A model generated the notes under the pieces. That model searched no databases. It was not told the DNA's origin and saw nothing but the letters and a program-made list of their open reading frames with translations. A stretch of 6,076 nucleotides of DNA from a bacterium (GTDB lineage Bacteria > Actinomycetota > Thermoleophilia > Solirubrobacterales > 70-9), in contig PKER01000020.1 of assembly GCA_002919115.1 (NCBI GenBank), positions 1 to 6,076 of the forward strand, given 5' to 3'. Position numbers and translations under genes: made by a program. This document shows, one piece after another, positions 1 to 6,076 of the stretch (positions are counted from its first letter, which is position 1; the number at the start of each line of letters is the position of its first letter).

Positions 1-1086
1 GGCGCCCGGCGGGCCCGCCGCCCCCGGGACCTCGAGCTCGCCCGCCGCGCGCACGCCCCGGTCGCGCTCCATCGGCTTCACCCAGAGCTCCTCGATCAGG
101 ATCACGATCGCCGAGAGGATCGGCACGGCGACGAACAGGCCGATGAAGCCGAACAGCTGGCCGACGACGATCACGCCGATCGCGATCAGGGCGGGGTGGA
201 GCTTCACCCGCTGGGCCATGATCAGCGGGATGATCACGTTGCCCTCGATCTGCTGGACGATGATGTAGATGCCCAGCGCGAGCAGCGCCTTCGTGGGCGA
301 GTCGGCGAGCGCGAACAGGGTGACGGGGATCGCGCCCAGCACGGCGCCGAAGTAGGGGATGACCACGAGCAGGGCCGAGAAGACCGCGAAGAAGATCGCG
401 AAGTCGAGGCCGATCAGGGTCAGCCCGAGGTAGAGCAGGCTGCCGGTGACCAGCATGTCGGCGGCCACGCCGTGCAGCCAGCCGATCCACGCCCGGCGCA
501 ACCGCTCGATCACCCGCGCCGCGGCGTCGCGGCGCTCCGGCGGGAACAGCGAGAGCACGCCGTCGATCAGGGGCTCGGGGCGGACGGCGATGTAGTACGC
601 CGTGATCAGCATGAAGACGAGCGCGGCGAGGATGCCCGCGATGCTCAGGCCCAGCGAGGTCAGGGGGCCGATCAGCGTCTCCGGGTCCTCGGTGTAGCTC
701 TCGAGGAAGTTCTGCGCCTCCCTGCCGACCTCGCTCGGGTCCACGTTGACGATCTCGCCGATGCGCTCCTCGAGCTCGGTCACCACGTCGGGCACGGAGT
801 CGACGAACTCCTCGGTCTGCTCGACGAACGGCGGGATGATCAGCGCGATCACGCCCGCGAAGACGGCGATCCCGAAGAGCAGCGCGGCGAGCGCGCCGAC
901 GGCGCGCGGGACCTTGTAGCGCTCGAGGTAGGTGGCCGCCGAGCTCAGCGGGATCGAGAGGATGACGGTGACGAGGATCGCCACGAGCAGGGTGACGAGC
1001 TCCTGGAAGAGGAGCCCGAAGACGAGCAGGCCCGCCGCCAGCAGGACGCCCCGGTAGACGACGTGCAGCTGGCTGAAGGGCGGCAC
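1..1086 (-). CDS. AI-2E family (PerM-like) membrane transporter, C-terminus cut by window edge
   Basis: A polytopic inner-membrane protein of the AI-2E/PerM transporter family. Reading leftward from GTG at 1086, 362 codons stay open to base 1 with no stop, so the last residues lie outside the window. Hydrophobic segments fall at about residues 13-27, 30-47, 62-86, 147-168, 207-226, 229-258, 266-289 and 299-331. A soluble, acidic region (about 87-146) separates TM3 from TM4, as is usual for the family. The family signature QQIEGNVIIP is at 278-287, followed by a conserved-looking AQRVKLHP stretch. The end (VKPMERDRGV onward) is hydrophilic and Gly/Pro-rich, so little is probably missing. The GTG start lies 7 nt after the regulator stop, with purine-rich GAGAG (1091-1095) and GAGGG (1098-1102) upstream, so co-transcription with the signalling genes is likely. 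Family members include an autoinducer-2 exporter and Na+/H+ antiporters; the substrate here cannot be inferred. Confidence 0.93.
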   Translation of the reverse strand, partial: MPPFSQLHVVYRGVLLAAGLLVFGLLFQELVTLLVAILVTVILSIPLSSAATYLERYKVPRAVGALAALLFGIAVFAGVIALIIPPFVEQTEEFVDSVPDVVTELEERIGEIVNVDPSEVGREAQNFLESYTEDPETLIGPLTSLGLSIAGILAALVFMLITAYYIAVRPEPLIDGVLSLFPPERRDAAARVIERLRRAWIGWLHGVAADMLVTGSLLYLGLTLIGLDFAIFFAVFSALLVVIPYFGAVLGAIPVTLFALADSPTKALLALGIYIIVQQIEGNVIIPLIMAQRVKLHPALIAIGVIVVGQLFGFIGLFVAVPILSAIVILIEELWVKPMERDRGVRAAGELEVPGAAGPPGA

Positions 1087-1093
1087 GGAACTC

Positions 1094-1738
1094 TCAGCCC
1101 TCTAGGTAGCGCAGCACGGCCAGCACCCGCCGGTGGTCGTCCGGGGTCGGCGGGAGGTTGAGCTTGGCGAAGATGTTCGTCACGTGCTTCTCGACGGCGC
1201 GCTCCGTGATCACGAGGCGCTCGGCGATCGCCGCGTTCGAGCGGCCCTCGGCCATCAGGGAGAGAACCTCGTGCTCGCGGCTCGTGAGCTCGGCGAGCGG
1301 ATCGTCGTCGGCCGGCTGCCCGAGCATCGCGGTGACCACGTCGGGGTCGAGCACCGAGCCGCCGGCGCCGACCCTGCGCACCGCCTCGACGAAGGCGTCG
1401 ATGTCCGCCACGCGGTCCTTGAGCAAATAGCCGATGCCGGCGGCGTCCTCGGCGAGCAGCTCGCGCGCGTGCGCGGGCTCGACCATGGCCGAGAGCACGA
1501 GGACCGCGGTCTCGGGGAGCTCCGCCCGGATCGTGCGGGTGGCGCGCACGCCCTCGTCGGTCTGCGTCGGGGGCATGCGGACGTCGACGATCGCCACGTC
1601 GGGCCGATGGGCGCGCACCTTGCGCAGCAGCTCCTCGCCGTCGGACGCCTGGCCGACGACCTCCATGCCGTGCTCGGCGAGCAGGCGCGCGACCCCCTCG
1701 CGCAGGAGCACCGAGTCCTCAGCGATCACGACTCGCAC
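1094..1738 (-). CDS. NarL/FixJ-family DNA-binding response regulator
   Basis: A cytoplasmic two-component response regulator of 214 aa, normal for the NarL/LuxR class. The receiver domain (about 1-120) has the acidic pair E7-D8, phospho-acceptor D52 in IVDVRMPP, the switch residue S83 in LVLSA, and the conserved Lys K107 in YLLKD. A short linker (about 125-148) leads to a LuxR-type helix-turn-helix (about 150-212) beginning LTSREHEVLSLMAEGRSN, with the recognition-helix region ITERAVEKHVTNIFAKL. The reading frame stays open further upstream into the kinase gene. The GTG at 1738 is chosen because it gives the canonical receiver N-terminus VRVVIAEDS and sits in the gap after the kinase stop. 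No convincing Shine-Dalgarno precedes it, so translation may depend on the upstream gene. The partner is almost certainly the kinase encoded 46 nt upstream. Its targets are unknown; the divergent region 3581-3742 is the obvious candidate. Confidence 0.95.
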   Translation of the reverse strand: MRVVIAEDSVLLREGVARLLAEHGMEVVGQASDGEELLRKVRAHRPDVAIVDVRMPPTQTDEGVRATRTIRAELPETAVLVLSAMVEPAHARELLAEDAAGIGYLLKDRVADIDAFVEAVRRVGAGGSVLDPDVVTAMLGQPADDDPLAELTSREHEVLSLMAEGRSNAAIAERLVITERAVEKHVTNIFAKLNLPPTPDDHRRVLAVLRYLEG

Positions 1739-1784
1739 AGCCCGGCAAGGTAGTGGCTCACCGCGGATGGGGGTCGCGAGCCGG

Positions 1785-3251
1785 TCAGCCCACCGGGATC
1801 CGCGCGACGATCCTCGTGCCCTTGCCGGGCGGGCTCGAGATCTCCAGCTCGCCGTCGAGCGCCTGCACGCGGTCGGCCAGCCCGCGCAGCCCGGAGCCCG
1901 AGGGGTCGGCCCCGCCGCGGCCCTCGTCCCGCACGGCAACCCGCAGGTGCCCGTCGCGCCGGGCGACCTCGACCTCGGCGCGGTCGGTCCCCGCGTGGCG
2001 CGCCGCGTTCGTGAGCGCCTCGGCGACGACGAAGTACGCGGCCGCCTCGACCGAGTCCGGCAGGCGCTCGCCGACCCCGTCCTTGAGCTCCACCCGCAGC
2101 GGCGAGCGCTTGGCGAGCGCCGCGAGCGCCGCGCTCAGCCCGCGGTCGGTGAGCACGGCGGGGTGAATGCCGCGGGCGAGCTCGCGCAGCTCCTCGGTCG
2201 CGCGCGCGAGCTCCGCCTGGGCCTCGTCGAGCAGCGCGCGGGCCTCGCCGGGGTCCGAGTCGATCCGCTCGCGCGCCATGCGCAGCGAGAGCGCGAGCCC
2301 GACCAGGCGCTGCTGCGCGCCGTCGTGCAGGTCGCGCTCGAGCTTGCGGCGCGCCGCGTCCGCGGCCTCCACGATCCGGGCGCGCGACGCCCGCAGCTCC
2401 TCGTAGCGGCGCTTGAGCTCGGCGTCGAGGCGCGCGTTCTCCGCGGCGATCTCGTCGGCCTCGACGAGCCGCGAGCGCAGCAGCCCGCCGAGGAACGCGT
2501 AGGGGATCGAGGCGAGCGGCACGACGGCCAGCAGGTACACGGCGTGGATCTCTTCCTCGAGCCCGGTGAACTGGAGCGAGATGACCGTGGCGAAGAACGC
2601 GATCGTCACGAACGCGGCCCACAGTGTCGGCCCCAGGTCCCGGCGCGCCTCGGGGGTGGCGCGCCGCCAGCGCCGGACGGCGAGCACGAGCGTCGCCACG
2701 AGCAGCGCGGCCCCGATGCCGTTGAAGCCCGCGAACATCGCGTCCGCGACCTCCCGCTCGTTCCAGATCATCAGCGGGTTGGTCGGGCAGTCGGGCCCGC
2801 AGAAGTGGGAGACGGTGGTGTCGGCGAACAGGTAGGGGACGGGCGCGAGCAGCACCGCGAGCACGTACGCCCCGATCACGACCGCCTTCGCGCACTTGTC
2901 ATCGAGGCGGCCCGACGGGAACGTCAGCGTCATGTGGACCAGGATCGCGATCGGCAGCGCGCTGATCATGGCGCCGGCGATGAACAGCCCGGGCACGCTC
3001 GCGTTCATGAAGCCGGCGAGCAGCCAGGTGAGGCCGACCGCCTTCATGAACGGGCCCACCCGGCTGGAGGGCCTGCGGTCCCACGCGTAGAGGCCGGTGC
3101 CGATGAACGACCAGCCGACGAGCAGGTCGAGCGCGGCCACCGCCGCCTTGTTCTCGGTGTGGTCGCTCGTGAGGATCGCCGTCAGCACCAAGAGGCCGAG
3201 CACGAAGCCGGCCAGGCCGAGGGCGATCAGGGCCCGACGCAGCGAGATCAT
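1785..3251 (-). CDS. Membrane sensor histidine kinase, HisKA_3/NarX-DegS class
   Basis: A 488-aa sensor kinase of the class that pairs with NarL-type regulators. The N-terminal half has about eight TM segments (about 5-27, 37-57, 70-84, 88-111, 122-143, 173-193, 208-229, 237-258). Positive-inside loops (RRPSSR, RRWRRATPEARR) put the kinase core in the cytoplasm. LTFPSGRL (109-116) lies at a cytoplasmic boundary. The longest extracytoplasmic loop (about 144-172) holds H149, C151 and C155. A charged, probably coiled-coil linker (about 260-305) leads to the dimerisation/phospho-acceptor motif ERDLHDGAQQRL with H309. The HATPase_c domain has the N box EALTNAARHA (411-420), G1 RDEGRGGAD (441-449) and a G2-like GSGLRGLADRV (452-462). 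ATG at 3251 overlaps the receiver-gene stop (ATGA). No Shine-Dalgarno is visible, so translational coupling is likely. There is no recognisable PAS, GAF or HAMP domain, and the signal is unknown. Confidence 0.95.
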   Translation of the reverse strand: MISLRRALIALGLAGFVLGLLVLTAILTSDHTENKAAVAALDLLVGWSFIGTGLYAWDRRPSSRVGPFMKAVGLTWLLAGFMNASVPGLFIAGAMISALPIAILVHMTLTFPSGRLDDKCAKAVVIGAYVLAVLLAPVPYLFADTTVSHFCGPDCPTNPLMIWNEREVADAMFAGFNGIGAALLVATLVLAVRRWRRATPEARRDLGPTLWAAFVTIAFFATVISLQFTGLEEEIHAVYLLAVVPLASIPYAFLGGLLRSRLVEADEIAAENARLDAELKRRYEELRASRARIVEAADAARRKLERDLHDGAQQRLVGLALSLRMARERIDSDPGEARALLDEAQAELARATEELRELARGIHPAVLTDRGLSAALAALAKRSPLRVELKDGVGERLPDSVEAAAYFVVAEALTNAARHAGTDRAEVEVARRDGHLRVAVRDEGRGGADPSGSGLRGLADRVQALDGELEISSPPGKGTRIVARIPVG

Positions 3252-3580
3252 CGCAGCAGCGCAGTGATCGCTTCGCCCGAGAGACGGTCCTTGGCGAGGA
3301 AGCCGATCGTGTGCGCCGTGGGCTCGACGTCGTCGCGGCTCGAGATCAAGAGCACCTGGGCGCCGTGCGAACCGAGCTCGGCGGCGAGGTCGCGACCGTC
3401 CCCGTCGGGCAGGTTGACGTCAAGCAGGATGAGGTCGAGCGCGTGCTCGGCCGCCGCGCGCAGCGCCTCGGCGCCGTCCGCGGCCTCCGCGACGACCTCG
3501 AAGCCCTCGCACTCCAACAGCCGGCGGGCGTTCGCCCGGAAGCCGGCGTGGTCGTCGACGATGAGCACTCTCTGCCCCAT
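3248..3580 (-). CDS. Stand-alone receiver-domain protein (CheY/Spo0F-like fold)
   Basis: A 110-aa protein consisting of one response-regulator receiver domain and no output domain. The phosphorylation residues are all present: acidic pair D9-D10 in VLIVDDH, phospho-acceptor D54 in LILLDVNLPDGDG, S80 in LLISSRD and K97 in FLAKD. It ends within or just after the predicted last helix (SGEAITALLR), slightly short of the usual 115-125 residues. ATG at 3580 is chosen because it gives the expected MGQRVLIVDD start; the frame stays open far upstream but only as antisense to the MMPL gene. No Shine-Dalgarno is seen, and a promoter candidate places the transcript start at or next to the ATG. It is first in the operon and its stop overlaps the kinase start by 4 nt. 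Likely roles (inference) are phosphate sink, relay intermediate or modulator of the adjacent kinase; it cannot bind DNA itself. Confidence 0.9.
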   Translation of the reverse strand: MGQRVLIVDDHAGFRANARRLLECEGFEVVAEAADGAEALRAAAEHALDLILLDVNLPDGDGRDLAAELGSHGAQVLLISSRDDVEPTAHTIGFLAKDRLSGEAITALLR

Positions 3581-3588
3581 TTGCCCGC

Positions 3589-3617
3589 ATTGTCGCGTAC
3601 CGGGCGCGGGGTTCCAA
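3589..3617 (-). promoter_or_regulatory. Candidate sigma70-type promoter of the signalling operon
   Basis: On the minus strand a -35-like TTGGAA (3612-3617) and a -10-like GACAAT (3589-3594) are separated by exactly 17 bp. Each matches consensus at four of six positions. A start about seven bases downstream of the -10 would fall at about 3581-3582, next to the A of the receiver ATG (3580), so the mRNA would be leaderless or nearly so. This fits the absence of a Shine-Dalgarno there and is a known mode in actinobacteria. The elements are seen in the sequence; promoter function is inference. Confidence 0.45.
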
Positions 3618-3672
3618 TACGGGTAGCGTCCCCACGGGGTTCGGTTATCCCCACCGCAAGACGCCGGGGAAC
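3607..3672. repeat. Three CGGGGWWC octamers in the divergent intergenic region (possible operators)
   Basis: CGGGGTTC occurs at 3607-3614 and 3635-3642, and the variant CGGGGAAC at 3665-3672, giving start-to-start spacings of 28 and 30 bp, close to three helical turns. The first overlaps the -35 candidate of the leftward promoter and the third ends five bases before the -35 candidate of the rightward one. The middle copy forms part of a small dyad CCCC-AC-GGGG (3630-3639), and TCCCCAC recurs at 3629-3635 and 3648-3654. Binding by the NarL-type regulator is inference; in such GC-rich DNA G/C runs recur by chance. Confidence 0.35.
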
Positions 3673-3676
3673 TCCA

Positions 3677-3705
3677 TTGGCCCGCCGCCGCTCGCGTCGC
3701 ATGAT
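3677..3705 (+). promoter_or_regulatory. Candidate sigma70-type promoter of the MMPL gene
   Basis: On the plus strand TTGGCC (3677-3682) and CATGAT (3700-3705) are 17 bp apart, each matching consensus at four of six positions. A start near 3712 would give a leader of about 30 nt that includes the AGGAG site. This candidate faces away from the minus-strand one, and the -35 boxes of both contain ATTGG. Such matches can arise by chance, so confidence is moderate to low. Confidence 0.4.
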
Positions 3706-3731
3706 CGCTGCCGTGAGCGAAACCCATCCCC

Positions 3732-3736
3732 AGGAG
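3732..3736 (+). promoter_or_regulatory. Ribosome binding site of the MMPL gene
   Basis: AGGAG lies six bases before the ATG at 3743. It is the only strong Shine-Dalgarno seen at any gene start in the window and decides the MMPL start against the in-frame ATG at 3701 and GTG at 3713. Confidence 0.85.
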
Positions 3737-3742
3737 CGAGAA

Positions 3743-5995
3743 ATGGAGCCCAGAGGAATCGCGGCACGCGCCGGCCGCTGGAGCGCGCGCCACCGCCGCA
3801 AGGCCGTCTTGGGTTGGCTCGCGTTCGTGATCCTCGCCGTCGTGATCGGCGGCCAGTTCACGACCGAGAGCCTGACCGACGAGGAGTACGGCGTCGGCGA
3901 GTCGCAGCGGGCCGACAAGGCTTACGCCGAGGCCTTCGCGGACACCGCGAAGGAGACGGTGCTGATCGAGGGCGCCGACCCGCGCTCGCCCGAGGTGCGC
4001 GCGGTCGTCGGCGAGCTCGTGGCGGAGCTCGAGGAGACCGGCGTCGCCGAGAACATCGTCACGCCCTACGACGACCCGAACCAGATCGCGCAGGACGGCC
4101 GCGCCGCCCTGCTCACGTACGAGATCGCGGAGCCGCCGCGGGACGCCGACGAGACCGTCGAGGACCTCGTCTCGAAGCCCGAGGCCGCGATCGAGTCCGT
4201 CGCCGCCGCGCATCCCGATCTCGGGATCGGCTACTTCGGCGACGCGAGCGCGAGCAAGGCGCTCGGCGAGTCGTTCCAGGAGGACTTCCGCCAGGCCGAG
4301 GTGACCTCGGTTCCGATCACGCTGATCATCCTCATCCTGGCGTTCGGCGCGCTCTTGGCAGCGGTCGTCCCGCTGATCCTGGCGGCGACCGCGGTTGCGG
4401 CCGCGATCGCGCTGCTCGGCCCGATCAGCCAGATCTTCCCCGTGGACGACGCCGTCGGCTCGGTCGTGCTCCTGATCGGCTTGGCGGTCGGCGTCGACTA
4501 CGCGATGTTCTACCTGCGCCGCGAGCGCGAGGAGCGCGCCCGCGGGCGCTCCAAGGAGGCCGCCCTGGCCGCGGCCGCCGCGACGTCGGGCCGCGCGGTG
4601 CTCGTGTCCGGCATCACCGTGGCCGTGGCGATGGCCGGCATGTACTTCGCCGGCGCGGCGACGTTCACGTCGTTCGCGACCGGGACGATCCTGGTCGTCG
4701 CGATCGCCGTGGTCGGCTCGCTGACGGTGCTGCCGGCGGTCCTGTCCGCGCTGGGCGACCGCGTCAACAAGGGCCGCGTGCCGTTCCTGACGCCGCCCGA
4801 GGAGCGCGCTGGGCGCGAGCCCCGCATCTGGAGCGCGGTGCTCGACCGCGTCCTGCGCCGGCCCTGGCTGGCCGGCGGCGCGGCGCTCGCCGTGCTGGTC
4901 GCCCTGGCGATCCCGGCCCTGCACCTGAAGATGCAGGTGCCGGGGATCGAGACGCTCCCGCGCGACCTCGAGGTCATGCAGACCTACGACCGCATCCAGG
5001 AGCACTTCCCCGGTGAGCAGATCGCCGCGGTGGCGGTGATCGAGACCAACGGCGCCCCGAAGGACGAGGTCGAGGCCGCGCTCGCCGAGTTCGACCGCGC
5101 GCTCGCGGAGAGCGACTTCGTCGTCGGCCCGCGCTCGGTCGAGGAGAGCCCCGACGGCAGCGTCTACGCGGTGGCCGTCCCGATCGTGGGCGACGGGATG
5201 GACGACGCCTCGTACGCGGCGCTCGCGTCGCTGCGCGGGGAGGTCATCCCCGAGACGATCGGGCAGGTCGAGGGCGCCGAGGTCAACGTCACCGGGTTCA
5301 CTGCGGGCTCGGAGGACTTCAACCAGCTCATGGAGGACCGCGTCCCGGTCGTGTTCGCGGTGGTCCTCGGCGCGGCGTTCCTGCTGCTGCTCGTGACCTT
5401 CCGCTCGATCGTGATCCCGATCAAGGCGATCCTGCTGAACCTGCTGTCGGTGGGCGCCGCGTACGGGGCCCTGGTCTGGATCTTCCAGGACGGCCACCTC
5501 GAGTCGCTGCTCGGCTTCGAGTCGACCGGCGCGATCACCTCGTGGCTGCCCCTGTTCCTGTTCGTGATCCTGTTCGGGCTCTCGATGGACTACCACGTGT
5601 TCATCCTGAGCCGGATCCGGGAGGCGTACGACCGCGGGCTGTCGGTGGGCGACGCGGTCGGGGCCGGGATCAAGGGCACGGCGTCGGTGATCAGCGCGGC
5701 GGCGATCGTGATGGTCGCGGTGTTCGCGATCTTCGCGACGCTCTCGGCGATCGAGTTCAAGCAGGCCGGCGTGGGCCTGGGCCTGGCGATCCTGATCGAC
5801 GCCACGATCATCCGCGCGGTGCTGCTGCCGGCGACGATGAAGCTGCTCGGCAAGTGGAACTGGTACCTGCCGAGCTGGCTCGAGTGGCTGCCGCGCTCGC
5901 GCTTCGAGTTCCACGGCGAGCTGCCGCCGGACCCCGAGGGCGGCGAGGAGCCCGAGGCGCCGCGAGCGCCCGCGCCCGAGCCCGCGCGCGCCTGA
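3743..5995 (+). CDS. MMPL-family (RND-like) transporter
   Basis: A 750-aa inner-membrane protein with the duplicated 12-TM RND/MMPL architecture: TM1 about 20-39; a large extracytoplasmic domain 40-186; TM2-6 about 187-206, 208-229, 239-258, 284-304 and 309-336; TM7 about 374-395; a second extracytoplasmic domain 396-534; TM8-12 about 535-553, 556-580, 600-621, 648-668 and 674-697. Both halves carry the proton-relay Asp-Tyr pair in the fourth helix of the half: GLAVGVDY (D252-Y253) and FGLSMDY (D616-Y617), the latter followed by LSRIREAYDRG. The family uses proton-motive force to export lipids, siderophores or drugs; the substrate here is not predictable. The C-terminal tail (about 718-750) is acidic and Pro/Ala-rich. 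ATG at 3743 is preferred over upstream in-frame starts because AGGAG (3732-3736) is 6 nt ahead and the N-terminus is basic just before TM1. The gene is divergent from the signalling operon and may be its target. Confidence 0.96.
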   Translation: MEPRGIAARAGRWSARHRRKAVLGWLAFVILAVVIGGQFTTESLTDEEYGVGESQRADKAYAEAFADTAKETVLIEGADPRSPEVRAVVGELVAELEETGVAENIVTPYDDPNQIAQDGRAALLTYEIAEPPRDADETVEDLVSKPEAAIESVAAAHPDLGIGYFGDASASKALGESFQEDFRQAEVTSVPITLIILILAFGALLAAVVPLILAATAVAAAIALLGPISQIFPVDDAVGSVVLLIGLAVGVDYAMFYLRREREERARGRSKEAALAAAAATSGRAVLVSGITVAVAMAGMYFAGAATFTSFATGTILVVAIAVVGSLTVLPAVLSALGDRVNKGRVPFLTPPEERAGREPRIWSAVLDRVLRRPWLAGGAALAVLVALAIPALHLKMQVPGIETLPRDLEVMQTYDRIQEHFPGEQIAAVAVIETNGAPKDEVEAALAEFDRALAESDFVVGPRSVEESPDGSVYAVAVPIVGDGMDDASYAALASLRGEVIPETIGQVEGAEVNVTGFTAGSEDFNQLMEDRVPVVFAVVLGAAFLLLLVTFRSIVIPIKAILLNLLSVGAAYGALVWIFQDGHLESLLGFESTGAITSWLPLFLFVILFGLSMDYHVFILSRIREAYDRGLSVGDAVGAGIKGTASVISAAAIVMVAVFAIFATLSAIEFKQAGVGLGLAILIDATIIRAVLLPATMKLLGKWNWYLPSWLEWLPRSRFEFHGELPPDPEGGEEPEAPRAPAPEPARA

Positions 5996-6015
5996 CCCAA
6001 GCTCTCCCCACAACA

Positions 6016-6031
6016 GAGGCGAAGGCGCCTC
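6016..6031 (+). terminator. Short hairpin downstream of the MMPL gene, possible terminator
   Basis: GAGGCG (6016-6021) and CGCCTC (6026-6031) form a perfect 6-bp stem around the 4-nt loop AAGG, 20 bases after the MMPL stop. On the plus strand no T-run follows, so it is not a classical intrinsic terminator. On the minus strand it is followed by TGTTGTG, only mildly T-rich. It may end or stabilise the MMPL transcript, or be a chance hairpin. Confidence 0.35.
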
Positions 6032-6039
6032 ACCACATA

Positions 6040-6075
6040 CCCATCCCCCCCGGCACCCGCAGACCCCCCGCCCCC
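6040..6075 (-). other. Run-rich C/G tract with G-quadruplex potential on the minus strand
   Basis: The plus strand has five C-runs, at 6040-6042, 6045-6051, 6056-6058, 6064-6069 and 6071-6075, separated by spacers of 1 to 5 bases. The minus strand therefore meets the usual G3+N1-7 pattern for a G-quadruplex. The tract lies beyond the MMPL stop in apparent non-coding DNA and runs to the window edge. No gene is recognisable in 5996-6076. Confidence 0.5.
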
Positions 6076-6076
6076 G

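Noticed and set aside
196..1161. Plus-strand open frame of 321 codons over the AI-2E gene
   Set aside because: The translation is highly charged and repetitive (Asp, Arg, Glu, Gln). The minus-strand frame gives a clean transporter with the QQIEGNVIIP signature.
1742..1784. Possible hairpin (CCGGC/GCCGG arms) in the kinase-regulator gap
   Set aside because: Five-bp arms around a 33-nt loop are too weak to call a terminator or attenuator in DNA of this GC content.
1739..1939. N-terminal extension of the NarL-type regulator into the kinase gene
   Set aside because: The extension is Arg/Ala/Pro-rich, overlaps the kinase HATPase codons in another frame, and has no family counterpart. The GTG at 1738 gives the standard receiver start.
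1434..3626. Long plus-strand open frame across the regulator and kinase genes
   Set aside because: It is antisense to two clearly recognised signalling genes and its product is low-complexity Arg/Ala/Ser-rich with no motif.
3311..3742. Upstream in-frame extension of the MMPL gene
   Set aside because: It would run antisense through the receiver gene and the promoter region. The AGGAG before ATG 3743 and the basic residues just before TM1 fix the start.
3581..6013. Very long minus-strand open frame opposite the MMPL gene, in frame with the receiver gene
   Set aside because: Its translation is Arg/Asp/Gly/His-rich low-complexity sequence with no domain, typical of an antisense frame in high-GC DNA. 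The plus-strand MMPL gene with two GxxxDY motifs and a good ribosome binding site is the real gene. Only the last 110 codons are real, as the receiver.

Overview
The window is very GC-rich, and third codon positions in the real genes are almost always G or C. It looks like chromosomal DNA from a high-GC actinobacterium. The protein style (multi-TM NarL-class sensor kinase with an LTFPSGRL motif, MMPL transporter with an acidic Pro/Ala tail, GTG starts) would suit Thermoleophilia/Solirubrobacterales or a relative, but this is inference from style, not a database match. There are no RNA genes, insertion sequences, phage genes or CRISPR arrays.

Layout: one leftward operon and one rightward gene diverge from a 162-bp intergenic region (3581-3742). 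Leftward, in transcription order, are: a 110-aa stand-alone receiver protein (3580-3248); an 8-TM HisKA_3-type sensor histidine kinase (3251-1785, 4-nt ATGA overlap with the receiver gene); a NarL/LuxR-type DNA-binding response regulator (1738-1094, 46-nt gap); and an AI-2E-family (PerM-like) membrane transporter (1086 to beyond the left edge, 7-nt gap). Rightward is a 750-aa MMPL-family RND-like exporter (3743-5995). After it come a short hairpin (6016-6031) and a C-run tract (6040-6075).

Likely working model (inference): the kinase senses an envelope signal, perhaps through an extracytoplasmic loop with one His and two Cys, and phosphorylates the NarL-type regulator. The stand-alone receiver would act as phosphate sink, competitor or relay. 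The regulator would control the divergent intergenic region, and so both its own operon (including the AI-2E-type transporter) and the MMPL exporter. That region holds two outward-facing sigma70-like promoter candidates whose -35 boxes share ATTGG, and three CGGGGWWC octamers spaced 28 and 30 bp apart that could be operators. Nothing in the sequence identifies the signal or the transported substrates.

The gene families are individually ordinary. The points most worth checking are the three-part signalling set, its packing with two unrelated transporter families, the repeated octamers, and the probably leaderless start of the receiver gene.
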